From positions 42,288 to 106,287 of the forward strand of contig NZ_PGGM01000020.1 of NCBI RefSeq assembly GCF_003010965.1: a stretch of DNA of 64,000 nt, read 5' to 3'. Under the pieces are notes generated by a model. It did not search any database and was not told where the DNA came from. It was given only the letters and a program-made list of their open reading frames with translations. The stretch comes from Phyllobacterium sophorae (lineage in GTDB: Bacteria; Pseudomonadota; Alphaproteobacteria; Rhizobiales; Rhizobiaceae). This document shows positions 9,701 to 20,270 of this stretch, in pieces. The translations under genes and the position numbers were made by a program. The first letter of the stretch is position 1. Each line of letters opens with the position of its first letter.

Positions 9701-9724
9701 CGGCAACCGGTCCGCCGGTTGCCG
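9701..9724. terminator. hairpin between phhA and the GGDEF gene
   Basis: A perfect 10-bp stem (9701-9710 with 9715-9724) and a 4-base loop lie between two converging genes. There is no T-run on either side, so termination is inferred from position and stem strength. Confidence 0.5.
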
Positions 9725-9728
9725 CCCC

Positions 9729-10484
9729 TCAAGCTGCGTTTTTGATATTGGACTGAACACACACGCAGTTGCGGCCGTTGCGCTTGGCTTCATAAAGCCT
9801 GCGGTCCGCAATCTGGAAAAAGTCGGCTATGGAGCCTTTCGACATGCCGACGACGCCGCCAATGCTGACGCTGAGCGGTACGCGTTGATTCTCGGGAGTC
9901 CGGAATTCAATCCTGGTTACTTCTTCGCGAATGGTTTCGGCAATTGATTTCACCTGGCTCTCATCGTCCGTCGCAAGATAAACTGCGAATTCTTCGCCGC
10001 CGATGCGCGCGATACTGTCCTGCAGGCCAACACAGGTAGTGATACATTGCGCGATGGCCATCAGGGCACCGTCACCATTGTAGTGGCCGTGCAAATCATT
10101 GATTTTCTTGAAATGATCAGCGTCGATGATCAGCAGGGAACCGGCCAGCTGTGCTCGCGCCCCGTCCACGTAGTTGAAGAAGGCCTCGCGATTGAGCAGG
10201 CCCGTCATGCTGTCGCGTGACGATTTTTCAAAGAGTTTGGCATTGGTGATCTCCAGCTCTTGCATGACCCGGTTGAGCGTTTCAAGCGTCAGCCGCAATT
10301 TCTCGGCCTGCCGGAAAACAAGGAAGGAGATGGCCGGAGAGATCAGCAGCGGACAGACAGTTGCGATCATGTATCCCCGCGGGTCGTGCATGTCATTGGC
10401 GGCCATGAGGGCGCCCGTGATCAGCAGAGAGCACGTTACCGAAATGACCATGACCATTGCACATTTGAAGAGAATTCTGGACAT
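9729..10484 (-). CDS. membrane-anchored GGDEF diguanylate cyclase
   Basis: Predicted to make cyclic di-GMP from two GTP. The 251-residue protein has two N-terminal membrane helices (about residues 8-28 and 40-58), a short coiled-coil linker, and a GGDEF domain with an intact active-site loop RIGGEEFAVY. The RxxD inhibitory site five residues upstream is not conserved (GLQD), so product inhibition is probably absent. No sensory domain other than the membrane region is visible. Confidence 0.93.
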   Translation of the reverse strand: MSRILFKCAMVMVISVTCSLLITGALMAANDMHDPRGYMIATVCPLLISPAISFLVFRQAEKLRLTLETLNRVMQELEITNAKLFEKSSRDSMTGLLNREAFFNYVDGARAQLAGSLLIIDADHFKKINDLHGHYNGDGALMAIAQCITTCVGLQDSIARIGGEEFAVYLATDDESQVKSIAETIREEVTRIEFRTPENQRVPLSVSIGGVVGMSKGSIADFFQIADRRLYEAKRNGRNCVCVQSNIKNAA

Positions 10485-10655
10485 CGGACCTCTTGAACCA
10501 ATTTCAGGTACTACGACGAATTGATGAAGCGCCTGTTAGCAGAAAATTTAAAAACGGTCGTAGTTCAGACTTTTTTCGTCTATTGATTCGGGAGCGAAAC
10601 AGATTTTCTTGCATCTGATTTTGCGTCTTGAGAAACGGCGGAACCTGAATCGCAT

Positions 10656-11381
10656 ATGACAAACCAACCTGATCCACTGAATTTTGCCCATGTGACCGAC
10701 TGGGTCTTCGATCTCGACAATACCCTTTACCCGCATCATTCCAATCTGTTTTCCCAGATCGATGTGAAGATGACGGGATATGTCGCAGATCTCCTGAAGC
10801 TATCCCACACGGATGCGCGCGAGCTCCAGAAGCGGTTTTACAAGGATTATGGTACCACGCTCAAAGGGCTGATGGACCGTTACGATATCGATCCGGATGA
10901 TTTTCTGCAGAAGGTCCACGACATCGACTATTCCTGGCTGGTGCCCGATCCGTCCTTGGCAACTGCCATCAAGCAATTGCCGGGCCGCAAATTCATCTTC
11001 ACCAATGGTGATCGCGGTCATGCAGAACGTGCAGCGCGCCAGCTTGGCGTTCTCGAACAGTTCGACGATATTTTCGATATCGTGGCTGCAGAATTAACCC
11101 CGAAGCCCGCCCGTGAAACCTATGACCGGTTTCTCGATATGCACAAGATCGAGGCGGCAAGCAGCGTGATGTTCGAAGACCTTGCACGCAATCTCGTTGA
11201 ACCGAAAGCCTTGGGGATGACCACGGTCTTGATCGTTCCCCACAATTTCGAACCGACATTTTCGGAGATATGGGAACGTGATCCGGGCAATACGGACCAC
11301 GTCGACTATGTCACGGACAACCTTTCCTCGTTTCTCAATTCAATCCTGCCACGGCCGGTGAATGTGAGCGAGACTGTCTGA
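10656..11381 (+). CDS. HAD-family pyrimidine 5'-nucleotidase
   Basis: 241-residue haloacid dehalogenase-fold hydrolase. Motif I is FDLDNTLYP, motif II is FIFTNGD, and later motifs are KPARETYD and FEDLARNL. The DNTLYP form is typical of the SDT1-like pyrimidine 5'-nucleotidase group that removes phosphate from UMP/CMP-type nucleotides. The ATG at 10656 follows a 171-base gap from the divergent GGDEF gene. It converges with the LOG gene, with only 5 bases between the stops. Confidence 0.88.
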   Translation: MTNQPDPLNFAHVTDWVFDLDNTLYPHHSNLFSQIDVKMTGYVADLLKLSHTDARELQKRFYKDYGTTLKGLMDRYDIDPDDFLQKVHDIDYSWLVPDPSLATAIKQLPGRKFIFTNGDRGHAERAARQLGVLEQFDDIFDIVAAELTPKPARETYDRFLDMHKIEAASSVMFEDLARNLVEPKALGMTTVLIVPHNFEPTFSEIWERDPGNTDHVDYVTDNLSSFLNSILPRPVNVSETV

Positions 11382-11386
11382 TACCG

Positions 11387-12229
11387 TCAATCCAATTCGT
11401 AAAAGGTTCGGATCACTTCCCAGGCTTGCTCTGCCTTGTCGACAAAGGTTATCAACTCGCGGTCTGATGGTGAAATAACCCCTTGGTCGACCAGAAAATC
11501 GAAGTTGATCGCTTTTTCCCAGAATGATTTGCCGAACAGCAGGAAGGGAATGCGCTCCATACGGCCCGTCTGAATAAGCGTAAGCGCTTCAAACGTCTCG
11601 TCCATGGTGCCGAAGCCTCCCGGGAAGATGGCCATGGCTTTGGCGCGCATCAAAAAGTGCATTTTGCGGATGGCGAAATAGTGAAAATTGAAGCAGAGTT
11701 CGGGTGTGACATAGGCATTTGGCGTCTGTTCATGTGGCAGAACGATGTTGAGACCGATCGTCGGCGCACCGACATCGGCTGCGCCGCGATTGCCGGCTTC
11801 CATCACCCCTGGACCTCCGCCGGTGACTACAACGAACTCGCGATTGTATGTGGTCGAAGAGTAGATCGAGCATAGTTGCGCGAACTTGCGCGCCTCGGCG
11901 TAATAATGGGAATTGGCTTCGAGGTTTTTCTTCTGTGTTTCGTTCTTGGCGGCCCAGGCAGCCCCGCCCGGCTCAGGAATGCGGGCTCCGCCGAACATGA
12001 CAACTGTCGAGCGGATACCGCGCTCGGCGAGAGCCATTTCCGGCTTCAGCAATTCCAGTTGAAGCCGGACCGCGCGCAGGTCGCGGCGTGTCATGAACTC
12101 GGGGTCGGCGAAGGCCAGACGGTAAGTGTCCGATTGGGTTTGCGGCGTTTCCGGTGCGGTTTCGACGCGGCGGACCGCCTCGGAGGAGTGCGAGAATGGC
12201 GTCCAGCTATTTTTTTCATCGGTATTCAA
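11387..12229 (-). CDS. LOG family protein (TIGR00730 type)
   Basis: Predicted nucleotide phosphoribohydrolase of the LOG/lysine-decarboxylase-like family. It has the two signature motifs GGGPGVMEAGNRG and PGGFGTMDE, which bind phosphate and cleave the N-glycosidic bond. Plant and bacterial members release cytokinin bases or hydrolyse nucleotide monophosphates. The 280-residue protein is longer than minimal LOGs because of an N-terminal extension of about 70 residues common in alphaproteobacteria. The substrate is not predictable. Confidence 0.88.
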   Translation of the reverse strand: MNTDEKNSWTPFSHSSEAVRRVETAPETPQTQSDTYRLAFADPEFMTRRDLRAVRLQLELLKPEMALAERGIRSTVVMFGGARIPEPGGAAWAAKNETQKKNLEANSHYYAEARKFAQLCSIYSSTTYNREFVVVTGGGPGVMEAGNRGAADVGAPTIGLNIVLPHEQTPNAYVTPELCFNFHYFAIRKMHFLMRAKAMAIFPGGFGTMDETFEALTLIQTGRMERIPFLLFGKSFWEKAINFDFLVDQGVISPSDRELITFVDKAEQAWEVIRTFYELD

Positions 12230-12378
12230 TTGTTCTACTCCTTCTGCGGAAACGCATGGCGCTTACAGAAAATCCGTTCGTGATCCAACATGGTAACGCT
12301 GAGATTGACCCTCTCCCAGACTTAACTTACTAGCCCTTATCGTTAGTCTATCCGCCCGTGTAATGGAGTGATGTGAAA

Positions 12379-13233
12379 ATGTCCAAGCCCGATCTGACCA
12401 GTCTCGAAATGACGATCGACAAGGCCTTCGATGAACGCGATGCCGTCAGCACCGAAACGCGCGGCGAAATTCGCGAAGCCGTCGAAACGTCTTTGCTTTT
12501 GCTCGATAGCGGTACGGTACGCGTTGCCGAGAAGCAGTCAGATGGGGTCTGGAAGACCAATCAATGGCTCAAAAAGGCAGTTCTTCTGTCGTTCCGCCTC
12601 AATCCGATGGGCATCATCGAGGGCGGTCCAGGCGGCGCAGCCTGGTGGGACAAGGTGCCCTCGAAATTCGACGGCTGGGGCGCGACTGAGTTCACCAAGG
12701 CGGGTATCCGCACAGTCCCGAGCGCGATCGTCCGCCGCTCGGCCTATATCGCACCGGGGGTGATTCTGATGCCGTCCTTCGTCAATCTCGGCGCCTATGT
12801 CGACGAGGGTACAATGGTCGATACCTGGGCGGGCGTGGGTTCGTGTGCGCAGATCGGCAAGCATGTGCATCTTTCCGGCGGCGTTGGCATCGGCGGCGTT
12901 CTGGAGCCGATGCAGGCAGGACCAACGATCATCGAAGACAATTGCTTCATCGGGGCACGTTCCGAAGTGGTTGAGGGGTGCATTGTCCGCGAAGGTGCTG
13001 TCCTCGGCATGGGCGTGTTCATCGGCAAGTCGACAAAGATTGTTGACCGCGCGACCGGCGAGATTTTCTACGGGGAAGTTCCGCCTTATTCGGTGGTGGT
13101 CGCTGGTACATTGCCGGGCAAGCCATTCCCGAATGGCCAGCCGGGGCCGGGCCTCTACTGCGCGGTTATCGTCAAGCGCGTCGATGAAAAGACCCGTTCA
13201 AAGACATCGATCAACGAACTGCTGCGCGAATGA
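12379..13233 (+). CDS. dapD: tetrahydrodipicolinate N-succinyltransferase
   Basis: Transfers succinyl from succinyl-CoA to tetrahydrodipicolinate in the diaminopimelate/lysine pathway. The 284-residue product has an N-terminal helical domain and a left-handed beta-helix of hexapeptide repeats (about residues 105-235) with the family motif [19 protein letters not shown]. The ATG at 12379 has GGAG 11 bases upstream; an earlier in-frame GTG is rejected. dapE lies about 1.2 kb downstream on the same strand. Confidence 0.97.
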   Translation: MSKPDLTSLEMTIDKAFDERDAVSTETRGEIREAVETSLLLLDSGTVRVAEKQSDGVWKTNQWLKKAVLLSFRLNPMGIIEGGPGGAAWWDKVPSKFDGWGATEFTKAGIRTVPSAIVRRSAYIAPGVILMPSFVNLGAYVDEGTMVDTWAGVGSCAQIGKHVHLSGGVGIGGVLEPMQAGPTIIEDNCFIGARSEVVEGCIVREGAVLGMGVFIGKSTKIVDRATGEIFYGEVPPYSVVVAGTLPGKPFPNGQPGPGLYCAVIVKRVDEKTRSKTSINELLRE

Positions 13234-13245
13234 TATTGATATGCG

Positions 13246-13263
13246 GAGGGGCCCTGGCCCCTC
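13246..13263. terminator. hairpin between dapD and the panE-like gene
   Basis: An 8-bp GC-rich palindrome (13246-13253 with 13256-13263) lies between converging genes. The minimal loop is 2 bases and no T-run follows, so the termination role is tentative. Confidence 0.4.
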
Positions 13264-13275
13264 TCCGGCGGACCT

Positions 13276-14301
13276 TCAGCCGGGTGCTGCCCTAATCTCC
13301 TCAACCGAATGGCTCCGCAGGGGCTTGCCCTCTGCTTGCTTCACACGGGCGACCACTTTGCGGGTGAGCGGGACTGCAATATTCTTTCCAGCCGCCAATC
13401 GAACGATCTCACCCTGCAGGTAATCAATTTCAGTGGGGCGTCCGCGTGAAAAATCCTCCCACATGGACGAACGCGCTCTCGGGTCGATGGCGAGCATTTT
13501 TCGTGCGATAGCACGGAAAAGAAAATTTGGCAGCCGTAGTATCCAGAGAAGCAGCGCCGGCGATACGCCCTGGATCTTGGAGGGAGTGATACCATGCGCC
13601 TTCATAACCTCCAGACCTTCGCTCATCTGATCGGCCAGAAGCAGTCGCCACTTTCGATCGGCAAGCTGTGCCGCAAGTGGTAAATTCGACAAGGCATTGA
13701 GCGCGTTGTTGAGGTTCATCAATAGCTTGCCCCAGAGGACGCCCTGCATATCCGGGTCCTCGTTGACTGCAAGGCCGGGAACGGAGAGAAATTCCGCCAA
13801 ATCGTCCAGCATGTCGTCGATCAGGATCGTTCCCCCCGTCGTTCGCCTGACCGTCAACGGGACGTCGTCCGGGTCGGATTGTACGACGTTGAACGGCACC
13901 ATCCCCGAAATCACACGCGTCTTGGCAGGCAGATACTGACGCAACACCCCGGCGTTATTCACGCCATTCTGCAGGCTGGCCACGATTGCCGCTGCGGGCG
14001 CATTTTTGGCGATCAACTTGGCCATTTCCTCGGTCGCGCCGCTCTTGACAGCCACGAGGATGATGTCGGCTCTTCCGAAGGCCACTGCAGGGTCGCTCGC
14101 CAGGGAAAAGTGCTCTGGCCCGACCTGCCGCGCCGTACCATCCAGATCGATGATCTTGAGTCCTTGCCGCTTGAGTGTGGCCTCGATCCGCGGTCGCGTC
14201 AGGAAGGTTACCCTCTTTCCCGCTGCGGCAAGACAACCGCCGGCATAGCAGCCAATCGAACCGGCGCCGGCAATGACAACCCGGCTGTCACTTGCGATCA
14301 T
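13276..14301 (-). CDS. 2-dehydropantoate 2-reductase family protein
   Basis: NADPH-dependent ketopantoate reductase family member; true members make pantoate for coenzyme A. It has an N-terminal Rossmann motif (VVIAGAGSIG), a catalytic Lys region (WGKLLMNLNNALNAL) and a C-terminal helical domain. The ATG at 14301 is preferred because GGGG lies upstream; an ATG at 14328 would add nine residues without a ribosome-binding site. Several paralogues of this family with other substrates exist, and no other pan gene is nearby, so the symbol panE is withheld. Confidence 0.87.
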   Translation of the reverse strand: MIASDSRVVIAGAGSIGCYAGGCLAAAGKRVTFLTRPRIEATLKRQGLKIIDLDGTARQVGPEHFSLASDPAVAFGRADIILVAVKSGATEEMAKLIAKNAPAAAIVASLQNGVNNAGVLRQYLPAKTRVISGMVPFNVVQSDPDDVPLTVRRTTGGTILIDDMLDDLAEFLSVPGLAVNEDPDMQGVLWGKLLMNLNNALNALSNLPLAAQLADRKWRLLLADQMSEGLEVMKAHGITPSKIQGVSPALLLWILRLPNFLFRAIARKMLAIDPRARSSMWEDFSRGRPTEIDYLQGEIVRLAAGKNIAVPLTRKVVARVKQAEGKPLRSHSVEEIRAAPG

Positions 14302-14402
14302 CGTCTTTGCCCCTGATTGACTGCTCATAAGGCATTAAAACAGATGCAGAAACTATGATCCAGTGCGTGACACGATCCTGCTTTTCCATTATCGCTTTGG
14401 AC

Positions 14403-15590
14403 ATGAAATCCTCCGCTGATCCCGTACAGAACCTCACCAAACTCATTGCTTGCCCGTCAGTGACGCCCAACGAAGGCGGCGCGCTGTCCGCTCTGGAAGC
14501 CATGCTTTTGCCGCTCGGCTTTTCCGTGGAAAGGCCGGTCTTCAGCGAGGACGGCACGCCCGATGTCGAGAATCTCTATGCGCGGCTGTCCGGCAACGGG
14601 CCGCATCTGATGTTTGCCGGGCACACCGATGTCGTGCCGGTCGGCGACGAAACAGCATGGACTTATCCCCCGTTCTCTGCCGCCATCCACCAAGGGGAGA
14701 TGTATGGGCGCGGTGCGGTCGACATGAAGGGTGGCATTGCCTGTTTTGCCGCCGCGGTGGCGCGCTATCTTGACAAGAATGGCGAACTTAACGGCTCCAT
14801 TTCATTCCTGATCACCGGTGATGAAGAAGGCCCTTCTATCAACGGGACGGGCAAACTGCTGGAATGGGCCAAGGCGAAAGGCGAAAGCTGGGATGCCTCC
14901 ATCGTTGGCGAGCCGACAAATCCGGACAAACTTGGCGACATGATCAAGATCGGGCGGAGGGGCTCGCTGTCCGGTACGGTTGTCGTCAACGGTGTGCAGG
15001 GTCATGCCGCCTATCCGCATCTTGCCGACAATCCGGTACGCGGTCTGGTAACACTGGTTGACAGCTTGCTTTATCCCGCCTTTGACAAGGGCACGAAGGA
15101 CTTTCAGGCCAGCAATCTGGAAATCACCACCATCGATGTCGGCAATACGGCGGTAAATGTCATTCCGGCCAAGGCAACGGCGGTATTCAACATTCGCTAC
15201 AACGACACGTGGACGGATGAAACCCTTATGGCGGAAATTCACAACCGCCTCGACAAGGCGTCCGGACGCCGCAAATTGCGCCCGGGCAAGAAGGAGCCGG
15301 TGAACTACGACCTGATCTGGCGTCACCGGCCAAGTCACGTTTTTCTCACCCATGACGAGAAACTGATTGGAACGCTGACATCGTCGGTCGAAGCTGTAAC
15401 CGGCAAGCGGCCGCAACTTTCCACCTCCGGCGGCACCTCCGACGCCCGCTTCATCAAGGATTATTGCCCGGTGGTAGAGTTCGGTCTTGTGGGCAAGACG
15501 ATGCATATGGTTGATGAGCGGGTGGCAGTCGCCGACCTTGAAACGCTAACGCAAATCTATGAACGCTTTATTGCGGACTTTTTTGCATGA
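14403..15590 (+). CDS. dapE: succinyl-diaminopimelate desuccinylase
   Basis: Zinc-dependent M20-family amidase removing succinate from N-succinyl-LL-diaminopimelate. The 395-residue product has the metal-site motifs [20 protein letters not shown] and GDEEGPS, a dimerisation domain in the middle, and a late His in a GKTMHMVDE motif. The ATG at 14403 gives the standard N-terminus ([22 protein letters not shown]). It works in the same pathway as dapD upstream. Confidence 0.97.
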   Translation: MKSSADPVQNLTKLIACPSVTPNEGGALSALEAMLLPLGFSVERPVFSEDGTPDVENLYARLSGNGPHLMFAGHTDVVPVGDETAWTYPPFSAAIHQGEMYGRGAVDMKGGIACFAAAVARYLDKNGELNGSISFLITGDEEGPSINGTGKLLEWAKAKGESWDASIVGEPTNPDKLGDMIKIGRRGSLSGTVVVNGVQGHAAYPHLADNPVRGLVTLVDSLLYPAFDKGTKDFQASNLEITTIDVGNTAVNVIPAKATAVFNIRYNDTWTDETLMAEIHNRLDKASGRRKLRPGKKEPVNYDLIWRHRPSHVFLTHDEKLIGTLTSSVEAVTGKRPQLSTSGGTSDARFIKDYCPVVEFGLVGKTMHMVDERVAVADLETLTQIYERFIADFFA

Positions 15591-16217
15591 ATGTACATGG
15601 GTGATATGCCGGATTTTGATGAGATTCAGCGATATCTGTGGGGCGCCTGGCGGATGATGAATGGTCACGCCGACGGGCTTGACCTTCTCGATTTTTCCGA
15701 AGACGGCTTCTGGCAGTCATTCCATGCGATTACAATTTCGCTGCCGCCGCTCATTCTCGGCTGGATCATCTTCGCAAATGACATGATCGCGCTGCGCCCC
15801 GAAACAGGAAACCGGTTTTCCATTATGGGGCGGGTGGCTTTCGTTGACCTCGCTGCATGGGTTCTGCCGCTGGTTGTTCTGGCTTTAAGCGCCCGGCGGC
15901 TTGGCTTGGCCAAGCGTTTCAGCCCCTATGTCGTCGCAAGCAATTGGGGGACAGCGATTGCCGCGTGGCTCATGGTGCCTGCGACACTGGCGCGAGTCCT
16001 GTTGCCCGGCTGGCCTGGCTTGGCTACCGGTTTTGGCCTCCTGCTCTATGGAGGTATCATGTTCCTGACTTATCGCCTGACGCAGGTTGCGTTGAAGAAA
16101 TCGCATGCCTATACGGCGGCGTTCTTTATCGTGCTGGTTGCCGGGTCGCTGTTTCTGATGATTCTGCTTCAGGCCGTGCTGGGTATTTCACTGCCGGAAC
16201 CGGCAGTGATCGGATAG
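15591..16217 (+). CDS. conserved membrane protein between dapE and truA
   Basis: I do not recognise a named family. The product (up to 208 residues) is hydrophobic, with about five predicted membrane segments beginning near residue 46 ([18 protein letters not shown]) and a soluble acidic N-terminus. ATGs at 15591, 15597 and 15606 are all possible; the first abuts the dapE stop. Its 3' end overlaps truA on the opposite strand by 49 bases. A membrane protein in this position is typical of related genomes as I recall them. Confidence 0.8.
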   Translation: MYMGDMPDFDEIQRYLWGAWRMMNGHADGLDLLDFSEDGFWQSFHAITISLPPLILGWIIFANDMIALRPETGNRFSIMGRVAFVDLAAWVLPLVVLALSARRLGLAKRFSPYVVASNWGTAIAAWLMVPATLARVLLPGWPGLATGFGLLLYGGIMFLTYRLTQVALKKSHAYTAAFFIVLVAGSLFLMILLQAVLGISLPEPAVIG

Positions 16218-16954
16218 TCCACACCAATAAGATATAGTCCGTGAGGCGGTGCAACCGGGCCGCAGGCCTTGCGGTCGTGGGCTGCAAGTGCTGCGCTCAC
16301 GTCATCCGCGCTCCAGCGTCCACAACCCACTTCGTTGAGCGTCCCGGCAAAGGAACGGATCTGGTTGTGGAGGAAAGACCGGGCGGAAGCTCTGATTTCG
16401 ATGATTTCGCCGTTGCGTGAGACACTTAGGTGATCGAGCGTTTTGACAGGGCTTTTCGACTGGCACTGCGTTGCCCTGAACGTGGTGAAATCATGGGTAC
16501 CGATGAGCCGCTGTGCTGCATAGTGCATGGCGTCAGCGTCGAGCGGCTTCTTCACCCACCAGGCGCGATTCGCTTCCAGCGGGGCGGGGGGGCGGCGATT
16601 GATTATACGATAGAGATAGCGCCGGCCGGTCGCTGAAAACCGCGCATCGAAATTATCTCCGACCAGTTCGACATTCATGATACCGACGGTTTCTCCAGCG
16701 ATCACGAGATGTGCGTTGAGTGCTTCCCGAATTTTCGAGCTGCTCCAGTCCTTCGTCAAATCCACGTGAGCCACCTGTGCGGTTGCGTGCACACCGGAAT
16801 CGGTGCGCCCTGCTGCGCCAAGGGAGATGGTTTCGCCGCAGAACTTGAAGATCGCCTGTTCGATGGCAGCTTGAACAGTGTGTCCATTCTCCTGCCGCTG
16901 CCAACCCGCATAGGGGGTGCCATCATATTCGATCGTTAGTTTGTAACGGGGCAC
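16169..16954 (-). CDS. truA: tRNA pseudouridine(38-40) synthase TruA
   Basis: Isomerises uridines 38-40 in the tRNA anticodon arm. The 261-residue product has the catalytic motif [12 protein letters not shown] with the active Asp. It starts at a GTG that shares one base with the upstream stop codon (TAGTG), so translation is coupled to the GNAT gene. The gene order def-fmt-GNAT-truA on the minus strand suggests one operon. Confidence 0.96.
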   Translation of the reverse strand: MPRYKLTIEYDGTPYAGWQRQENGHTVQAAIEQAIFKFCGETISLGAAGRTDSGVHATAQVAHVDLTKDWSSSKIREALNAHLVIAGETVGIMNVELVGDNFDARFSATGRRYLYRIINRRPPAPLEANRAWWVKKPLDADAMHYAAQRLIGTHDFTTFRATQCQSKSPVKTLDHLSVSRNGEIIEIRASARSFLHNQIRSFAGTLNEVGCGRWSADDVSAALAAHDRKACGPVAPPHGLYLIGVDYPITAGSGSEIPSTA

Positions 16955-17451
16955 TAAAGGGCTCCAAAGGCTGGAGCATAGATGAGCTTGCCCGATCGTG
17001 GCGCGTCGCCAAAAGCGAACGCCTGCAAATAGTCGCCCTGGTGCGCGCTCTCGAAGCCCGCCGCGCTCTGACGCTCATAGCCGAAGCGCCCGTAATATTC
17101 AGGTTCGCCGAGGACCACCGATAATATCTCCCCAGCAGCAGCCAGTTGCGCATGCGCCGTTCGCACCAGTTTGCTCCCTGCGCCTTGACCCTGACATGCG
17201 GGAAGGACTGCGAGCGGAGCAAGCGCCACTGCATCGAATTCCTGTGCGCCGGTCACCTTCAAGCGCGAAAACAGGATGTGACCGATGACGGTCTCGTCGT
17301 TCAGGGCAACCAGTTCGAGTACGACATCTTTGTCCTGGCGCAAGCGCCGGACCAGGTTTGCTTCATCGGTTCCCGCGAAAGCTGCCGCGAGGATGTCAGA
17401 AATGAGGGAATAATCGCCGGATTGCGCCGCGCGGACGGTGATGCCACTCAT
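16954..17451 (-). CDS. GNAT family N-acetyltransferase
   Basis: 165-residue acetyltransferase of the YhbS-like type. The acetyl-CoA loop is visible as [15 protein letters not shown], and a YYGRFGYE motif lies near the C-terminus. The ATG at 17451 overlaps the fmt stop codon as ATGA. The frame continues upstream inside fmt, but that part is not protein-like. The substrate is unknown. Confidence 0.9.
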   Translation of the reverse strand: MSGITVRAAQSGDYSLISDILAAAFAGTDEANLVRRLRQDKDVVLELVALNDETVIGHILFSRLKVTGAQEFDAVALAPLAVLPACQGQGAGSKLVRTAHAQLAAAGEILSVVLGEPEYYGRFGYERQSAAGFESAHQGDYLQAFAFGDAPRSGKLIYAPAFGAL

Positions 17452-18383
17452 GGCAACCGAGTCCCTTGCACGATCTTGGCGCCGCGCTGAAATTCTCGCC
17501 CGTCCATGACCTTGCCGCCAGCACGCTGCAGTGAGCGCAGGCGCACAGCGCCTTCGCCGCAAGCGATGCGCAAACTGTCATCAAGCACCGTTCCTGCATC
17601 ACCAACTCCGGTCGCAAGGATCGACCGCAGCAGCTTCACCCTTTCCAGGTTTTCGCCGATTTCCATCTCGCACCACGTACCGGGGAATGGCGCCAGGCCA
17701 CGAATGCGGTTGTGAACGTCTATCGCGGGTTGTGTCCAGTCGATACGGGTTTCGGCCTTGGTGATTTTCGAGGCATAGGTGACGCCATCGTCAGATTGGG
17801 GTGTCAGAGTAAGGCTGTCACGCTCCAGCGCCGCCATCGCGCGCACCATCAGATCGGCGCCGGCTACGCTGAGCTGGTCATGCAATTCACCTGCTGTCAT
17901 GTCCGCGGTGATCTTGACCTTCTCGGCCATGGCTACCGGACCGGTATCGAGACCTTCATCCATCTTCATGATCATGATGCCGGTTTCAAGATCCCCCGCC
18001 ATGATCGCCCGTTGGATCGGTGCCGCACCGCGCCACCGTGGCAACAGCGACGCATGGCCGTTGTAACAGCCAAGGCGGGTTCCCTGCAGAATCGCCGGAG
18101 GCAGAATCAACCCATAGGCAACGACGACCGCAACATCGGCCTGAAGCTCGCGAAATGCCTGCTGCTCGTCTTCGCCCTTGAGGCTCTTCGGCGTGCGCAC
18201 CTCGATGCCGAACTGTTCGGCATTGCGTTGTACGGGTGAGGGCGTCAGTTCCAGTCCGCGGCGGCCCGCTGGGCGTGGCGGCTGGCTGTAGACAGCGACG
18301 ATCTCGTGGCCCTGGCCGATCAAGGCATTGAGGATGGGCACGGAGAAATCCGGTGTGCCCATAAAGACGATGCGCAAACTCAT
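17448..18383 (-). CDS. fmt: methionyl-tRNA formyltransferase
   Basis: Formylates initiator Met-tRNA using 10-formyl-tetrahydrofolate. The 311-residue product has the N-terminal catalytic domain with [15 protein letters not shown] (catalytic Asn and His in the NxHxSLLP motif) and a C-terminal OB-fold tRNA-binding domain. def lies 4 bases upstream, the standard pairing, because the deformylase reverses this modification on nascent proteins. Confidence 0.97.
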   Translation of the reverse strand: MSLRIVFMGTPDFSVPILNALIGQGHEIVAVYSQPPRPAGRRGLELTPSPVQRNAEQFGIEVRTPKSLKGEDEQQAFRELQADVAVVVAYGLILPPAILQGTRLGCYNGHASLLPRWRGAAPIQRAIMAGDLETGIMIMKMDEGLDTGPVAMAEKVKITADMTAGELHDQLSVAGADLMVRAMAALERDSLTLTPQSDDGVTYASKITKAETRIDWTQPAIDVHNRIRGLAPFPGTWCEMEIGENLERVKLLRSILATGVGDAGTVLDDSLRIACGEGAVRLRSLQRAGGKVMDGREFQRGAKIVQGTRLP

Positions 18384-18387
18384 CGGC

Positions 18388-18918
18388 CTACACCGCCAGC
18401 CGGCTCGGCGGTCGGTCCTTGGCGAGCTTCTTGAATTTCTTGACCACCATTTCGCGCTTTAACCGCGAAATATGATCGATGAACAGAACGCCATTGAGAT
18501 GATCGATCTCGTGCTGGAGACACGTCGCCAGGAGTCCGTCTGCCGCAACTTCATGGGCCTTGCCATCAAGATCGAGATAGGAAATCCGCACGTCCGCCGG
18601 ACGCTCCACCTCCGCATAGTAGTCGGGAATGGACAAGCATCCCTCTTCATAGATATTGCGCTCATCGCTGGACGACAAAATCTGCGGATTGATTAGAATT
18701 TGGGGTGCTCGAGGCTCGTCTTCCTTGGAAAGGTCGATGACCAGCATCCGCAGCGGCTCGCCGACCTGAATGGCGGCAAGGCCGATGCCCGGTGCATCAT
18801 ACATGGTATCGAGCATATCGGTGGCGAACTTGCGCAAATCGGCGTCAAAGCGCTCCACAGGTTTTGAAACCTGGCGCAACAGCGGATCGGGAAGAATGAC
18901 AAGCGGTTTGATAGACAT
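18388..18918 (-). CDS. def: peptide deformylase
   Basis: Iron-dependent hydrolase removing formyl groups from nascent N-termini. All three motifs are present: [18 protein letters not shown] and QHEIDHLNG, giving the Cys-His-His metal site and catalytic Glu. The ATG at 18918 follows AGGTGA at good spacing and gives 176 residues; earlier in-frame starts add only three. It is the first gene of the minus-strand def-fmt-GNAT-truA operon. Confidence 0.97.
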   Translation of the reverse strand: MSIKPLVILPDPLLRQVSKPVERFDADLRKFATDMLDTMYDAPGIGLAAIQVGEPLRMLVIDLSKEDEPRAPQILINPQILSSSDERNIYEEGCLSIPDYYAEVERPADVRISYLDLDGKAHEVAADGLLATCLQHEIDHLNGVLFIDHISRLKREMVVKKFKKLAKDRPPSRLAV

Positions 18919-19031
18919 GAGCATCACCTAATATCTCACCTTTGAGCCGTCAATCCGAAGCACAAGTCATTTGTAAAAATGTTCTCGTTTTGATCTCACA
19001 TTTGCGATCCGAATCGGTTAGTCTGCGCAAT

Positions 19032-20270
19032 ATGGAAACTTCAATTTCACTCAATCAGACGCTGTTTCAACTCGGCGCCAGCTCGGTCTCTGTCGGCGCA
19101 GCTCTTCTTTCGGCCGCGGCAATCACCGTGCTCGTGGTGCTTTTCGCTGTCATCGCCGTGTGGCGTTCGGGACGCCTGCGGCTCGTCGCCGAAATACAGG
19201 CGGAAGACCGCGCACGCGATGCGGAAGCGCGCATGGGCGAAATTCTCAAGAGCCAGTCGGAAATGCAAGGCCGCATGCAGACCATGGCCGAGCTGTTCGG
19301 CTCCCGCCAGGCCGAGCTCAATCAGTCGATCCGCGAACGGCTCGACGGGATGACCAGCCGCATCGGTCAGACGATGACCGAACAGACGCAGTCGACGCAC
19401 GAAAATCTGGCGAAACTGCAGGAACGGCTTGCGGTCATCGACACGGCACAGAATAATATTCAGGCGCTCGCCGGGCAGGTCGTGCAGCTGCAGGCGATCC
19501 TTGCCAACAAACAGACGCGCGGTGCCTTCGGTCAGGCGCGGATGGAGGCGATCGTCGCCGATGGCCTGCCGCAGGGTGCCTATGAGTTTCAGGCGACGCT
19601 TTCCAACGGCAGCCGCCCGGACTGCGTCGTGCGCATGCCGAATGGCGCACCCAATCTTGTGATCGACGCGAAATTTCCATTGGAGGCGTGGAATGCTATC
19701 CGGGCGTCCGAGAGCCCGGATGCCAAGAAGATGGCGCTCGCGCAGTTCCGCCGCGATGTGGAAATCCACATTCGCGATGTCGCCGAGAAGTATCTGATCA
19801 ATGGTGAAACCCAGGACACGGCATTCCTTTTCGTGCCTTCCGAATCGATCTTCGCCGAAATCCACGAGAATTTCGAAGGCGTGGTGCAGAAGGCGCATCG
19901 TTCGCGCATCGTTATCGTCTCGCCATCGCTGTTGATGCTGTCCATTCAGGTCATTCAGGCCGTGCTCAAGGATGTGCGGATGCGCGAACAGGCGCACCTG
20001 ATCCAGGGCGAGGTCATCCGGCTGATGGAAGATGTGGGCCGGCTCGACGATCGCGTTCGCCGCCTGCAGACGCATTTCGGCCAGGCCAACAAGGATATCG
20101 ACGATATTCTCGTTTCCTCCGGCAAAGTAACCAAGCGCGGCCAGAAAATCGAGGCGCTGGAATTTGCCGAAGCTCCGGTCGGCGATGTCGCCAGGGAAGC
20201 GGAGTCCGCCCGTACTGCCGCATCAGCGACAGGTCAATTGCGCCTGCGCGTCGTCGATGGCGAGGACTAA
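19032..20270 (+). CDS. rmuC: DNA recombination protein RmuC homologue
   Basis: RmuC-family protein, implicated in limiting inversions at short repeats in E. coli. The 412-residue product has an N-terminal membrane helix (about residues 22-42), a long coiled coil (about 50-160), and the RmuC nuclease-fold domain (VIDAKFPLEAWNA, then AFLFVPSESIFAEI). The ATG at 19032 avoids an unlikely 30-residue extension. It is divergent from def and overlaps the converging cation efflux gene by 4 bases. Confidence 0.92.
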   Translation: METSISLNQTLFQLGASSVSVGAALLSAAAITVLVVLFAVIAVWRSGRLRLVAEIQAEDRARDAEARMGEILKSQSEMQGRMQTMAELFGSRQAELNQSIRERLDGMTSRIGQTMTEQTQSTHENLAKLQERLAVIDTAQNNIQALAGQVVQLQAILANKQTRGAFGQARMEAIVADGLPQGAYEFQATLSNGSRPDCVVRMPNGAPNLVIDAKFPLEAWNAIRASESPDAKKMALAQFRRDVEIHIRDVAEKYLINGETQDTAFLFVPSESIFAEIHENFEGVVQKAHRSRIVIVSPSLLMLSIQVIQAVLKDVRMREQAHLIQGEVIRLMEDVGRLDDRVRRLQTHFGQANKDIDDILVSSGKVTKRGQKIEALEFAEAPVGDVAREAESARTAASATGQLRLRVVDGED

